Assembly: GCA_950097015.1 (NCBI GenBank)
Contig: CATNEN010000025.1
Span: 6,066,001 to 6,130,000, forward strand
Length of the DNA: 64,000 bases
Direction of reading: 5' to 3'
Origin: Macrostomum hystrix
Taxonomy: Eukaryota; Platyhelminthes; Macrostomidae
The stretch's first letter is position 1. Every line of letters begins with the position of its first letter. The notes under the pieces are model-generated. The model was given only the letters and a program-made list of their open reading frames with translations, did not search any database and had not been told where the DNA came from. The translations under genes and the position numbers were made by a program. Below are positions 23,401 through 38,433 of this stretch, in pieces.

Positions 23401-26400
23401 AATCCTTACAATGACGTCACTATGAATAGTATTGTGTCGTAAAAAAGACAGGGAGTTATAAATTTAGAAAGCTATGTCAACACAACAATCTCAACAATTC
23501 TGTTTTAAATGGACAAAGGTTGTAACTGCTGTAATGTAATTGTAATTAAACACGAAGTGGACAAGTTTTTACCATTTGTATCGCTATTTCTAATTCACTA
23601 GCACGCATTGCTGCAGACTGAAAGGGAGAAAGGGAAGAACGGGCTGGCTTGGGATTAGGAATTAAGGAAGGAAAAAGAGGCATTTCAGAGTCCAGTGCGA
23701 CAGGTTACTACCGATATTGAGCAGGGCCGGGGGAAAAGGCGGATCTAGAGAGAAGAGCAACGAAAAGAAAATACATTGGGATAATATGCATGCATGTGTA
23801 TGCGCTCCCTTTCCTCTTCCCATCGAAGCGGTGCTAGCGAGCGAGCGGGTGAAGTGAATGAGTGAATGAGTGAGTTGAGTGCCGCCCAACTCCCAGCAAC
23901 TCTGCCCCTGGACCCCACGCCAGGCCGACACTAAAATAAGCAGCATAATAAGGGGATTTGTGACCGCCTCCGGTGCAGGGGAACAGAGACGAGTGGGGCG
24001 GGAGTGTAAGGGGAGAAAAAGAGAAAGAAATCATGCCCCCGATCAATACTATCGGGACAGGGGCTGGCTGAGGCAGGGGAGAGGGCTTTAAGAAAAGACT
24101 CCCATCCAACTCTAAACCGCCCCTCTTCTTCAGCCAACACGAAAAGACCGGCAAGTTTTAAGTCGTCTCTCTAATCCTTCATCCTCACCTCCCCACTCTG
24201 GAAAAAGGAGAGCAGCAATAATCTGCCGGGTCCGGCTCTTCCATATAGTTTATTCTTCCAGTTCTCGCCCAGCTGCCTCATCCGAAAACTCCCACTCCCT
24301 ATCCCCAATACCTCTATCCCCCTCTTTTTCGGTCTCGACCTACCCACAACTCGCAAAACAGAGACTGGCTCGTTTGGCATATAGACGGTAAGGGGGAGAA
24401 AGATGAGAGCGGATGGTCTATTGGAGGGGGTAAAGGATGGGAGAGCAAGAGCGGAAAGGCAGCGAGATGGGGTTGAAGGAACGAAATTGCGAAGCAAGAG
24501 AGAGCTGGCGGCGGCAATGTTGAGTCCGAGGCGGGTGGAGCGGACGAAAGAATAAAGAGGGGGCAAGAGAGGGAGAAAAAGTGGAGAGTCGGTCACAAAT
24601 CTGACACAGACATGGAAGAGAGGCGAAACTAGAGTAATGGGAAGCGTATGGGGGATAAGTCCTATCCTTTTGCCCATTCCTACTCAACTACAGTCGACCA
24701 AGCAGTAAAAAGAGGGCAGAGAGAGATGAGAGAATGGCTTTTTTAGGCCGCGGGCAGTGTGTGCAATGGAATTAAGAGGAAGAAAGGGGAATTATTCCCA
24801 TAATTCAGTGCCTGGAAGACGGGATTGGCCAGGGAGCGCAGACAGACAGAAGTGAGAGGAAGCAGGCTGGAGACTGGAGGGCAAGTTTAGGAACAGATGA
24901 GATGGAATCTAAGCAGTGCAAACTAAACTCTGCGAAATGAGACCCAAACGCCGCGGCAAGAGGAAGAGTAGGAAGATAAGCGTTGATGTTGGATAAAACA
25001 GTACTGGCCAAATGACGAAAAAACGTATTAGAAATAGCAAATAAAAACTCAAACAAGGCTTCGTTCAGTTCGCATTTTCTGCAACTTTTGATCAACTGTT
25101 CAAGATTATTTTAGATGTTTTTTATAAAGCTTCAAAAGAGAAGGGACTGTCAGATGTGGCTCCCGGAAAGAAGAGCTCGAAGAGTTGCCTGATAAAACCT
25201 ATGGGCAGGGGTGCAAGCTGCAAGCCATTGCAGGAGTCGGAGAGAGAGAAAGTGCGAAGAAAGAATTAGAATTTTTAGAAGAACACTAAAGGCAGAAAAG
25301 CCACTGGGATAATCCTAGCCTGGTTCGAGATAATCCCACCAGGCACACAGAAGCAACTCTTTTTTTTTCTCGTTTCTGTGACTGGGCTAACTAAAACCCT
25401 GCCCCGCAGTCCAGGTGCGCTCAGGTAAGTCACGGAATCTGAGACGCTCAAAGATCAGAATGATGGATCGAAATTAGGAATCAGAAAAGAAATAATAGGG
25501 CCAAGAGATGACAGGAGAAGGACACTTGTGTGAATGTAAAAATATTAAATCACTTCTAAATTAGCTTATTAATTTTTGTTTGCGATTTGAACGCCATCTA
25601 TACGCCATGCCTTTAATACTGACACCAAGGCCTACCACAGATGTCTAAAAAAATGCCTCAGATTTCCACTTATTAGAGCTTGTGGAAGGAAAGCATTTAT
25701 CAACTAGCTGCGGAATAAAACTCTACTTACTCAAAAGTCAAATAAGGAGGGATAACTTTTTACTCTAGCTAGTACCAGTTTGCCACAAAACGCTTAACTG
25801 TCAGTAACAAATTAAATTGAAATGGTAGCGATTAACAAAAATTTTAATAGCATTGTTTTTGCATAGCAACAACTCCGTAGTTAATAAATTCAGGAATGTA
25901 GGAACGATTACAATTCAATTTTAAAGCATTATTTATCTTTTTTACGAAGGAGATTGTTAGAATTAATATTTAACTATCCGCGGCGCCACCACTAGATTTG
26001 CTTTTGTAAAAATGAACAGGCCACAGACCGACTCGCTTGCACAAAATACTGCTATAATAATTATGAAAAGAAAGTAGGCAAGCGATGAGAGAGGGAGAGG
26101 GAGACAGACACTTTGTAGACAGTAGAGGCAACTAAGCGAACATGAATTTATGGGAACACGCATATGCGGCCAGCCGCCACTGCTGCTGCAGCTGTAACTC
26201 TCTCTCTTGCGCTCGTTTTGTCTGTCTGCATGTCTGTCCCGCTTTTTCTTCACCTTCCCCAATTGAAGCCCACCTCAGCGAGCCCTCAAACGGCACAGCA
26301 CTCCAGCTTTCGCGCGCACTTCCAACTCTGGACTCTCATTTTCTCATTCTCTCTCTCTCTCGTGTTTCATAGCAGGTGAAGAAAAGAAAAATCTTGATTG

Positions 26401-29400
26401 TGTTTGCCTAGTTTCGAAAAAATAGGTGTATTTATTACTATTATGTTTTTATCAAGTGTGCGTGCCTATTACTTTAATGTGCTGCATGAATATGTATAAC
26501 AAAAATCTAAGCTAGCACACCAACCTCTACCTTACCCCAGCCCGCAAAATTCAAGTGTCTAAAAGCAGCCCGCACTAACCTCATTCTCGCTCCGTAATAA
26601 GCCGCGCAGCTTTATTTCCCTTCCATGTTGCAGAGAAAATCGTGGCAGAATAGCGACGCCGGAAAGAGAGAACCGGCTTTAAATGAAGACAGAGTGAGTG
26701 AGGGAGAGAGCAAGAGGATAGAGAAAATGCAGATTGAGAGGCGGGGAGTACACGGGCCACCCATATAGTGTCTGATGCTCCCTTCATTCCATAATAATAC
26801 ACGCATACTTTCTTCTCTACTTCCATTCAATCGGTTTCTTAACAGTCGACAAAAATGGGGAGGGCAGGTAGGAGGGGTGGTTCATAGAGACAGAGAATGA
26901 GCTAGCGAGTGTTTTCTTAGTTCAACCAGCGGTCAGTAAGTCTTTAAGCAGTCTATACCGCTCACAATTAGAAAAGCTGCAAGGAAAGCGTACTCTAGAG
27001 TCTCTTGCAATCACCAGTGCAAGTCAGTAGTAATTTGTAGAATTCTCTAAAAAATGATTATCCACTCTACAATGGACTTTTATGGATATGACAAATTGCG
27101 CATCGGAGATTAGTGAGCAACTCACAAGTAGGGATTGCGATTTACTGACTCTTATCAATCCCGGGAATGCGAATTACATTCTACACTTAAACAAGGAATA
27201 CGAATTAAACAATTAAATATGTGCAAAATGTACGGAAGCATTTATTCATTAGGAAAATAACGAATGCCGTTATGTCGTATAAGTTTGAACAAAATATTTC
27301 TTGATGGGATTTATGTACAATTTTTATAGAGAAAGTCAGGACCATTCCCAAAATTATGGGACAAAATCCTGAAATCCTCAATCTCGAGTAGAACAGCAAC
27401 CCGGGAAATTCTGATCACTTTTAAAATCCTGGAAATTCCACGGGAATCCGACATTGCAATGCCTCAGAAGGCAGCACTCAGAAGTGCTTTAAAATTAGTC
27501 CGGGTCCAACTTCCCTTACAAAATCAAAGGGTTAGACAGACGGAGCACTAGAGCAGTAGGTAAGCCCCGGTGCCTTTCATTGTCCTATGACTATCTGAGT
27601 ACCTTCCGTTCCAGAAGGCAGAAGACATACACAACAACACACACACGCACACACAGTAATCTAGATTAATCGACAAAGAAATTTTGGTAGAACAATGTGC
27701 ATTACATGTTGCATTATGAATCAAGCAATACACGAGCAAACGGAATTGTGCCAGCAAAACTAGTCGTAATGAAATGTGCTTTGTTTTGGAAACCCAAGTT
27801 AAGTAGGATAGAAAAAAGTAGGCATTCTAAAATACATTATTTTCATTCATTATGAGAACTCGTTAAGAGCTATGTTAAAAATCCTGAAATGGGAAATTCT
27901 GCTATTTAAATCCCGGATTGAGGATAATTGACATTTAAACCCTCTGGTAAGGCAAAATTCAATGGTTAATTAAAAGCCTGCATCTAGGGATTCCGATTTC
28001 CTGACCCCTATCAATCCCGGGAGATCCCAATCCCTATTCTTTATCCCGAGAATCCGGGATTGCTTTCCTTTTTGTTCCCTTTGAAGTTTGAATCCCTTTG
28101 GCTAAAAAATTAATGGCCCCAATTCTGCGTAGCGCACTCTTTTATGCATGATAATGAAGTACAATAACAGTGCGAGCTAAAACTTGGATAAATGTTGATT
28201 TGTACATACAATGATACAAAGCAAAATATCACCTTTTAAAAAGCTAAAAAAGAAGCACTAAAAATCGAATAATAAACGAGCGGAAAAGAGCAAAGAAAGA
28301 GAGAGAGAGAGATGGAAGACTGGAGCCAAATGGAAGGCGCGCCGGGGCAAGGCCGGAGCGGCGGCAGCGGCATCATCAAAGAATCTTTAGCCAACCCCAA
28401 ACACCCTCCGACTCTGCCCTCTTCCAGTCTGCAAAGTAACTAACTCCATATAGCCAGCGATCAGGCTGTACTATAGGAAGTCGTAATATAATAAAGAGCA
28501 TTTTTGCCAATGGGGGCGAAACATTTTTCGTCGATATAAAAACAGGAAAGAAAGTACCGTCTGGGAAAGAATAGTACAGTAAATATATTTATAGTTTTGT
28601 GAGCTTTGGTCATATAAAAAATCGCACCATTGCACCGATTATCATTTCTCAGTGCAATTAGGCTTTCCAGCCAAGGTAAAAAAGACCTACGTTGAGTGTC
28701 GGTCAACGGACATGAAAGCCAGCTTTTGCCCCTCACCGCAACACACACTTAGCCTCCAGTAGACCAAATACTGCGAGAGAGTGAGAGCGGATTAGAAACC
28801 AAGCTAGATAGAAACGAGGCGGATGAGCGGAGAGAATCAGTGTGGGTAGAGACGGGGAAAGAGAAGTAAAGAAAAGGCAAGGTCAGACTTAAAGTAGCCC
28901 ATAAGCAAAGGCAAGCATGACTAGCCACTCCAATATACACACAATACACACATGCCGGCGTCATGTGTGTAAGAGAGCGGAGATGGCCAGCGGAGCGACA
29001 GACAGTGAGGAGGAGGGAAGAAGTCGAGGATAGGGAGAGAAAAGGGGAAGAGGTGCGCCCAGACCAGACAGGGGACAGTTGCGCGGTGATCTGGCGAGAG
29101 TTGCGAAATCCTAAAGAGAGGAGGTATAGAAAGATTTAGAGAGAAAGAGAGACGAAAATTGGGAAGTAAAGGCAGACGGGGAATTTGGAGGGGAGGAGAG
29201 GATTTCAGCAGAGAGACGAGGAATGGAAAGAAATGAATGAAACACAAACTGCCGGGCCGTTTTATAACAAAACTGCACCAAATCTGCCACAGTTGGCCGC
29301 TGGTAGGAGCGGGAGTTGTTTAGAGAGCAAGAGAGAGGAGGGAACGGATAGGAAAGGCGGAGAGACGCCTAAGAGGAGGAATGGGATAAAAAAATCCGCG

Positions 29401-32400
29401 CGACTCCAACCCTACCTTCCGTCGCTCTCCTATCTGGCAATAGCTCCCAGACGCTTTACACCCCTAACCCGGGCCGGCACGCCTGTATCAGAGCCCGCCG
29501 ACCGTCCCTCTGGACCTCCCAGCACCCTTGCCTAACAGAGGCACCATCTCGTCCCCAAATGCGAGATGTTCATCCGGGGCCGTGTAGTAGCGTATTTGTG
29601 TATGTGGTCTGGCTTTGGGCGCATAATTGATTTCCCTAACCCCCAACTCCCGGATCCGAGCCTCCTCACTCCTCCCTCAATCCCCACCCCAGGCGGCTAA
29701 CATTCTCCTCAACTAACTGGCGCGAATGCCAACTTCCCCATCATCTATCTCATAGCTGTGTTATAGTGCTCACTTTAACATGCATCCAGACATTTGCTAT
29801 CAATGCCAGAGAAAATGTGAAAGTTTGTTATAAGGAAACATGACTATGCAGAGTTTTCATTACCCGCACTAACTAAAATGTGATTTGAAACAAAGACAAA
29901 GAAGAGTAACTAAAAAACAAATCTAAAAATACAATCTAAAATATGCCTTTCAACCCAGCTCCACAAAGCATGTTATGAATTAGTGAAAGCTCGAGAACAA
30001 TACTGGTAGAATCAGCAGTGAACCAAACCACTGCGCCAATTGTACAATGCAGATTTGCTGATTTACTCTGCAACTAGAAACCAACTCAAAGAGATACAAT
30101 GGAAACAAAAAATGCAATTCAAGTAGTATACTGTATCCTCAGAATGGCAAATTATTTTTTGACAAAGTGGCCTGCCTAAACAATAACACTATTTAAAAGC
30201 TTAAAAAACTGGATGCATTCAGAAGTGAAAATGAAATCCCACAGTTTTTGAAACTGCATAGCCCACATTGTTTGTGCAAAAGATGATAACCAAAACAAGA
30301 AAAAAGTTTCTTGCCAAGCTAATAACTTAACAAAGAAACTAAGTTTTTAATCTGAGTTTGAAGCTTTCAGCTCTTTGATTGGTCAATAAGCCATTAGTAG
30401 ATTTGATAGAAAGTGAGAAACTTAGAAAGTGATAGACTTTGTAATAGTAATTAGACATTAAACTTATTAACAAAATCGATGTACATAGGCTAATATTTTT
30501 TGTTGATTTGTCTTGCAAGACAATAAAAGCCATGATTATTGTGTAAATATTTATATATATTCTATTCACTTCACTCATTCTAAGAATTAAAAATATAAGG
30601 ACCTTTTTATATTGCACAACACAAACATTTAATAACTAATAAAAGCTCAAATTAAATATATCTGGTAAATAATGCTGTTTCACAAAAATATTAACAATAC
30701 TACCAAAGATCCAACAAAGCCATTAGACAAACTAGTGGCAATAAACATGATAAAAAAAGTCAAGGTACTAAGCAATGTTAATAAGATAAAGACTACTTAA
30801 ATTTGGATCAGCATTAATTTGCATACAATGCAGTCTGACAATTAGTCTTTACATGCTATACCCAAAATACACTCTGACTTTGAATCAACAATGCTTGAGA
30901 TGTCAAGACATCAAGACATACAATTTCTAGCAAGCCTTGCAATGTGTATAGTTAGTAACATTTTACATACTCACTATGTAAAATTAAATTTAAGATCTAA
31001 CTTTATTAAAGAGCAAATAACTTGAATGACACTATGCTGACCATTAAATACTGATACTGTATAGTCTAAGATAGCCAGCTGGTGCTTCTAAATTGAAATT
31101 TTTTAAGCCTAAAAGCCAATATATAAGTTCTCTAAAGAAATAAATATAAATATATGTGCTTTAGAATTGAAAATTATTAAGTAAGGTACAGTTTAGCCTA
31201 CTGCTTAGAAGATTGAACTCAAAACATTATATTGAACTGTTTGAGCTGAATTTAGGTGTAGTCCATGCCATTCCAGGCTGCCCATGAGTGTTTTATTTTG
31301 AGCAGCAATTAAGTAGGAAAAGTACATACATAGGCATAGTGACTCTGAGCATGTTACACATCAGGAAAACTCTAGGTGACCAGAAGTTGATCATAGATTG
31401 TCAAACCTTTCCTAAAGGGTATAAGCAAAAAGCCAATAAATATAAGGGTTATAAAACAGGCAAACTCTAGTCTAAAATATCACTAATTTTAATAATAAAT
31501 AAATTTAAGAACAGTATAGTATTAAAAAATAATAATGTGAATTATAATAAAACAGTTTGTGTTCTACAGCTAAATTATTATAGTTCTTTAAAAAACACAT
31601 ATGCTACTCGCACTGATGAAAAGATACAGTCAAAAATGTATACAAATAGATACTAATAAAAAGGCAGATCTTGTCATAAATAGCCACAGAAGCAGTATTC
31701 CAATAAAACATGGTATTTAAAAGCATATATCTTTATATTGCAGCTAAAAAATTGCAGTAAAACTTATTCTTTAGAACTTACGCAAGTTGGTTGACTTAAA
31801 AGGTAGCTAATAAACACATCTAATGAAAAATTCGAATAAAGAAATTAAGATACTAAAGTCTAGGTCAATAAAATTTAAAATCAATATCAGCTTGTGTCCC
31901 AAACTTGAAAAATGTTAGGCCTACTTTAATCAGTAACAATCAAAAATATTTAAATAAATTTATACAAGCCAGTCACGCCTAAAGCAAAACCTAGTATTTT
32001 GTACATTAAAATTAAATATCTATTGTATCCATTGCATAAAAAGTACTGTAGAGTAGTAACTACAAGTAGGATTTATGACTAGCAAAAAATCTAAACTAAA
32101 AACTCCTAGATCTATCTGTAATGACATAAGTAATTTTATAAGTAACATTTTATGAACGGAATAATTATCTCTCAAACTGAAAACATGTTGTTAGTGAACT
32201 TACGCGAAAGCGTGACATACACTAGATAATCCCATATAGATACTCAATAGTTCGACACGGGCCACATTGTACAATTTAAATTTTAGCAGAAAACGGAAGT
32301 TCTAAGAACCTGCTTAGGTAAAATAAGTGCATATATATTCAAAAACATTGTAAACAAAGCAAAGAAAAAAATTATGTATATATAATTTACTTCCCTATTG

Positions 32401-33200
32401 TCTTATCTATCTAAGTACCCATGCTTGTTTAAACGCTCTGTCTGCTCTTGTTTTTTGACCATTTTACGTTACTTCGAGTTGAAATGCTTCTCAGAAACCT
32501 TTTTTGCACGCTGGTTTTCTCCTTTTATTGCATAGGTCTCTACTTGTATGCTTGAAATCTGAAGTTGCTTAATTGTTTGTAATAAAGTCGCTACTATTGA
32601 CAAGCATTATTTTTTTATGTAATTTCTTCTCCTGGACACATTTGCTGAATAGGTTAATATTTGTAGGTTGTTTCTTTTATAAAATACTATGTACTATGTG
32701 TAGTTAACTATTTATAGCTAAATTTGAAAACTCAAATATTCTTTTTTTCTATTGCTGTTTTTTTACATTTTTAGTAGGTTCTTCAATTAAAAAAATATAA
32801 ATTAAATTTATTTATTCTAATAAGCATGTAGTTTTATTAAAATATAAAGGACCATTATTTAACATTTTGTTAAAGTTGAATATTTACCAAGTAATCTTGT
32901 TCAATATTTACAAATCCTTATTATCATTGATCAAATTTAAGGACTGGTTGAGCGATGTGGCCTCTTAAATAGCAACAAATATTTTTTTGTATCAGAATTT
33001 AAACTTAAGAATCCTAATGCTAAATTATTTGTAATCCTTAAATGAGTTGATAATAAGTTTTAGATAAATTTCACAACATAAATTCAATGAATCATTATGT
33101 AATTTAAAGCCTAAATTATAATGCCTTTTTTCTATTAAAAAATGTAACAACCTGGAATCTAGGCTAAGAAAATACTTGTAAAAACTAATCATTTTGAAAA
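20440..33200. other. About 13 kb without a supported gene
   Basis: No open frame here has a recognisable domain or a convincing exon context. Part 22300-29600 is purine-rich on the plus strand with many GAGAGA and GGAGAG tracts, and has a CAG microsatellite at 22927-22952. Part 29700-33200 is strongly AT-rich with few CpG. The right part could be the first intron or the upstream region of the hnRNP gene, whose coding exon is preceded by an acceptor, but no upstream exon could be identified. Confidence 0.6.
27095..28115. mobile_element. Possible decayed transposon remnants
   Basis: Two segments (about 27125-27480 and 27870-28110) share diverged blocks built around TCAATCCCGGGA, AAAATCCTGAAAT and CCGGGATTG, in both orientations. 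This looks like old inverted-repeat DNA elements, but ends and target duplications could not be fixed. Confidence 0.35.
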
Positions 33201-33223
33201 TTATGTTTTTGTCTTTAGGAAGT

Positions 33224-33854
33224 GCTTATTCCCATGGTCCCATGCCGATCATTTTCTGCTTATCCACACGGCAGCTTGTATGAATAGGTTTACTTTCAAG
33301 TCCCTACCTATTCTTCTCTGAGCATAAGGCTTTTGCTTCAGAGTATAGTGTATACTGTACACTATCAATGCATAGTGTAAAAGAATAACAATGATTTATA
33401 ATATGTGTGACGAGTTTGGTGCTGACTAGAATTTTGCTGGTTGACTCATATGATTTTCTTTGATAGACTTCTTACTTTGTTGTAAGTCAATACAATTCGA
33501 ATGAAAACATGTAATGATGACAAAAGATTTAGTAATTTGTTGTTACAATAATTAAAAAGGATGACATTTATGTCGGTTAATGAATGTGTAGGTTGAAATG
33601 TAGAACACTATCTAACACACTGGCAACTTTGTCAATCTATTGGCTCAAGGGTTTAACAAAATGTTCAAACCCGAAAGGGCCTTGTTTCATAGAACAGAAC
33701 TGTGTGGATAAAATTGAAATTAATGGCACGGCATATTTATATAAAGAGTTTTAGACCTATTCATACAAGCTGCTATGTGGATAAGCAGAAAATTAGTGGC
33801 ATGGATCTGTGTGGATAAAATTGAAATTATTGACACGGGACCGTGGGAATAAGC
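33224..33854. mobile_element. Inverted-repeat (MITE-like) element, copy 1
   Basis: Ends are inverted: GCTTATTCCCATGGTCCCAT on the left, and GCTTATTCCCACGGTCCCGT on the right read inward. The inner parts match too (TTTTCTGCTTATCCACA, then GCAGCTTGTATGAATAGG). The left arm lacks about 33 bp present in the right arm. There is no coding capacity. About 75% of the sequence recurs at 35245-35874. Confidence 0.8.
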
Positions 33855-34006
33855 CCTGCCTTGTCTTTATCATTTATCATGATAGTGATTGTATAAAAAT
33901 GTTGGCATAGCATGTTCTTTACCTAGAAAGTAAGCAGCCTTATTTGTTGCTTAAAAGAATTAGACAAGTTATGGTCATAGTTTGCAAACAAACAAATGTT
34001 CAAGCT

Positions 34007-35180
<1,174 letters not shown>

Positions 35181-35244
35181 AATTTATTCTAGCATATCAT
35201 TAAATATAATTAATATAATATATCATTCATATAAATAAAGGAAG

Positions 35245-35874
35245 TGCTAATAATTTCCCGTGCCATGCAGATAAGTTCAATTTTATCCACACGGATCCAT
35301 GCTGATAATTTTCTGCTTATCCACATGGCAGCTTGTATGAATAGGTCTACTTTCAAGTCTCTACCTATTCTTCTCTGAGCATAAGGCTTTTGCTTCAGAG
35401 TATAGTGTATAGTGTACACTATCAATACATAGTATAAAATAAAAACAATGATGTATAATATGTGTGACAAGTTTGGTGCTGACTAGAATTCTGCTGGTTG
35501 ACTTGTATTTTCTTTGATAGACTTCTTACTTTTTAAGTCAATACAATTAGAATGAAAACACATAACAATGACAAAATATTTAGTAAGTTGTTATTACAAT
35601 AATTAAAAAGGATGACAATAATGTCGGTTAATAAATGTGTAGGTTGAAATGTAGAACTCTGTTGTAAGGCACTGGCAACTTTGTCAATCTATTGGCTTGA
35701 CTGTTCAACAAAACGTTCAAACCTGTAAGGGTCTCATTTCAAAGAACAGAACCGTGTGGATATAAAGAGTTATAGACATATTCATACAAGCTGCCATGTG
35801 TATAAGCAGAAAAAATTATTGCATGGATCCATGTGGATAAAATTGAAATTATCGGCACAGGACTGTGGGAATAA
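35245..35874. mobile_element. Inverted-repeat (MITE-like) element, copy 2
   Basis: Same element as 33224-33854. The left arm has GATAATTTTCTGCTTATCCA and GCAGCTTGTATGAATAGG; the right arm ends in CACAGGACTGTGGGAATAAA. It keeps the TTCAATTTTATCCACACGGA piece in the left arm that copy 1 lost. The two copies have the same orientation, with the hAT element between them. Confidence 0.78.
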
Positions 35875-35879
35875 ACTTA

Positions 35880-36985
35880 GCCATAAATGAAAGGCTGAGA
35901 AGAAAAACTAGAATATATAGGGTGTTGCTAACAGACAAGACAGGGAAATAATTTTGGTAAAGTGCAACAATGCTAGCTTTAGCTAATAGCAACTAGTCTT
36001 CAAAGGGTCATAGTTCACTCATGAGGGACCCTCAAGAGAATTAGTACCTGGCAAAGTAGCTGTGACAAGTTGGGGTCATAGAGAAAAGATGGATATTTCC
36101 TATTTTAGTTTTGATATTGAGGCTGTTGCACTCTCCCAAGACCTTTAAGCAAAGATCCATGTGTGTTGAAAGCTTTTGCTTTGTTGCAATGCTGCAAAAC
36201 CTGAAACAGATTGTACAATAGACCAAGATAGCAATGGCCTCCACTTAAAATTGTCAGGGGGATTTCCTTTCCATTGCCTGACAGTTCTATTTATTTTGTT
36301 TATTTTGAGATGTTAAGCAATACTGAAGAATCTCCTATATTATCTCTAGTTAATATGTATACATAGATTAAGACTTCTGTTGATATGGTAATGATTTAAG
36401 ATGACATTTTTTATTATATCTTTCTACATAAACCTTATCTTTTCAGTGTACCTCTTTCAACTGCATCTACACTACTCTACAATCTGACATAATGACCTAA
36501 ATATATACTCTGATTTAAGCATGGAGTTATGATGATTTTATAATAAAATTAATTTTAATTATTTGACTGCCACAACACCTAAAAAGTTTTGATCATTTAA
36601 ATAGTTGTCACTGCCAACAAAATTAGCTTGTCTTCTAGTATTAAGCCTTATTATTTGTATTTGTTAATTTTAGGTACTAAAGCATTTGTTTGCTCTTTAC
36701 TTTAGTAATGATGCACTGCAAACATTGGTCAATATAACAATGATTAACTTAATCATTATACCAATTGGCAGGTTTAGACCAAATATTGTACTTAAAGCAC
36801 AGCATATAGTCTATTCTTGTCTAAGCAAGGAAATAAACATTAATTTATATGCAGGACATTTGTGTTTTTTAACTCAATAAATGTGTACAGATGCATTCAC
36901 AATGAAAATTAGGAAAATCGAGACAATTGTTTAGCTGTTAAAATATGTTTCTAGTCGAGTTCTTAATTAGGCTCCCATTTTTACT
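35880..36985. other. AT-rich gap upstream of the hnRNP gene
   Basis: No gene recognised. The end of the interval (TTTTTACTGTTGCATTGCAG to about 36996) reads as a 3' splice site, so this is probably intron of the hnRNP transcript's leader. Confidence 0.45.
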
Positions 36986-37034
36986 GTTGCATTGCAGTGA
37001 GACATTGAAAAAAAAATTTATAATTACAGAAGCA

Positions 37035-38433
37035 ATGGCATATAACGACAGCCAAAGTGAGACTACACAGCTGCGCAAACTATTTGTTGGCGGCCTATCT
37101 GCCAACATAAGCGATGCTGAGCTGCGAGAGCACTTTAGCAAATACGGTGAACTAGCCGATGTTGTGGTGATGAAAGACCGCGGCACTGGCCGGCCACGCG
37201 GCTTCGGCTTTGTCACCTATTCAGACGAGTCCGGCGTTGACGCTGCTCAGGCTGCCAGGCCGCACATTCTGGACGGTCGCGAAGTGGAAACAAAGCGTGC
37301 TATGCCTCGTACCGAAGCACCTCGAGATGTTAATAACACTCGCGCCGACAAAATGTTTCTCGGTGGCCTAGGCCCAGAGACAACCGAGGAGCATCTGCGC
37401 GAATACTTCAGCCAATTTGGCGAGGTGCAATCTGTTGAAATTGTCATCACTAGGGAAACTGGGAAGCCACGTGGCTTTGGCTTTGTCACTTACCGCGATC
37501 CCGACTCCGTAGACAAGGCCATTCTGCACAAACCGCATACCATCACTGGCAGCCAGCGGGTTGATTGCAAGAAAGCCGTTTCTCGCGAACAGATGGCCAT
37601 TATTCGGTCCAGGAATCAGGGTTCTAGTGGCTATGGAGGCGGCTACGGCGGTAGCTACGGAGGCGGCTATGGCGGCGGCGGATATGGTTATGGAGATGGC
37701 TATGGCAACGGCGGCGGCTACGATGGCTATGGTGGCTATCATCAAAATGGCGATGGCTTTGGCTCCTACGGTGGCCAAGGCTACGGCGGCGGACCTTCAA
37801 AGCCGGGTGGCGGCTTTGGCGGCGGTCCGCAGCGATTTCAACCATATGGCGGCGGCCCCGTTGGCGGCCCCGGACGTGGCGGCTATCCCAGTGGTGTTTA
37901 CCGCGGCGGCAGAGGTAATTCCTTTGCTTTATCGGTGTTGCGGGGTTGTGGCATTTTCTATGTTTCCACAATCTTATATCAATCAAAAGAGATACCGGGG
38001 ACTCTTAGATTGGAATTCAGTTGTTGGTTGCGAAAGCCCAACTGATATTTGTTGAATAGAATGAGAGTGGCTTTTTATAGAATCCTGTGTCAGGTGTCTG
38101 AGTAATCCTACAGGCTATTTGGGGAATCCTAAAGCGGTTATTTATAGAATCCTGTGGGGTTTTTTAGAATCTAGGGAATCCTGAAGAGCCACGACATTAT
38201 CGTAGTTGAGTATCTAAATGAAATCCTCAGGGTCTTGAGTCAAGGGGGACTTTTAATGGGGTAGCTGTGGGATCTTTCGAGTGTAATGTCAAACGGGAAA
38301 TTTTTATTGAAATTTTAAGGAAAATCTTAAATGTATATTGTGACTGGCCTTGATAAAATCATTATTTCATCGTCGAAGGAACGTTAGTAAATGTGTCCTG
38401 TTGTAAATTTCAGGTGGCCGTGACGGATACTAA
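37035..38433 (+). CDS. hnRNP A/B-type RNA-binding protein, two RRMs plus Gly-rich tail, 299 aa
   Basis: Nuclear RNA-binding protein for pre-mRNA packaging, splicing and transport. Exons: 37035-37914 and a tiny last exon 38414-38433, joined in phase 1 (AGAG/gtaatt ... ttcag/GTGG) so that the protein ends RGGRGGRDGY. RRM1 covers about residues 15-91 with RNP2 LFVGGL and RNP1 RGFGFVTY. RRM2 covers about 106-183 with MFLGGL and RGFGFVTY. Residues from about 196 onward are Gly/Tyr-rich with Arg-Gly repeats, as in hnRNP A1/A2B1. The usual hnRNP A length is 300-370. The ATG at 37035 is chosen because it starts the typical short acidic leader; an in-frame ATG 30 codons earlier lies before an acceptor-like site. 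Reading through the intron would replace the last 6 residues by about 43 unrelated ones. Confidence 0.93.

Noticed and set aside
23662-24687. Several overlapping minus-strand frames rich in Leu, Pro and Ser
   Set aside because: Composition effect of purine-rich plus-strand DNA; no domain, no splice context.
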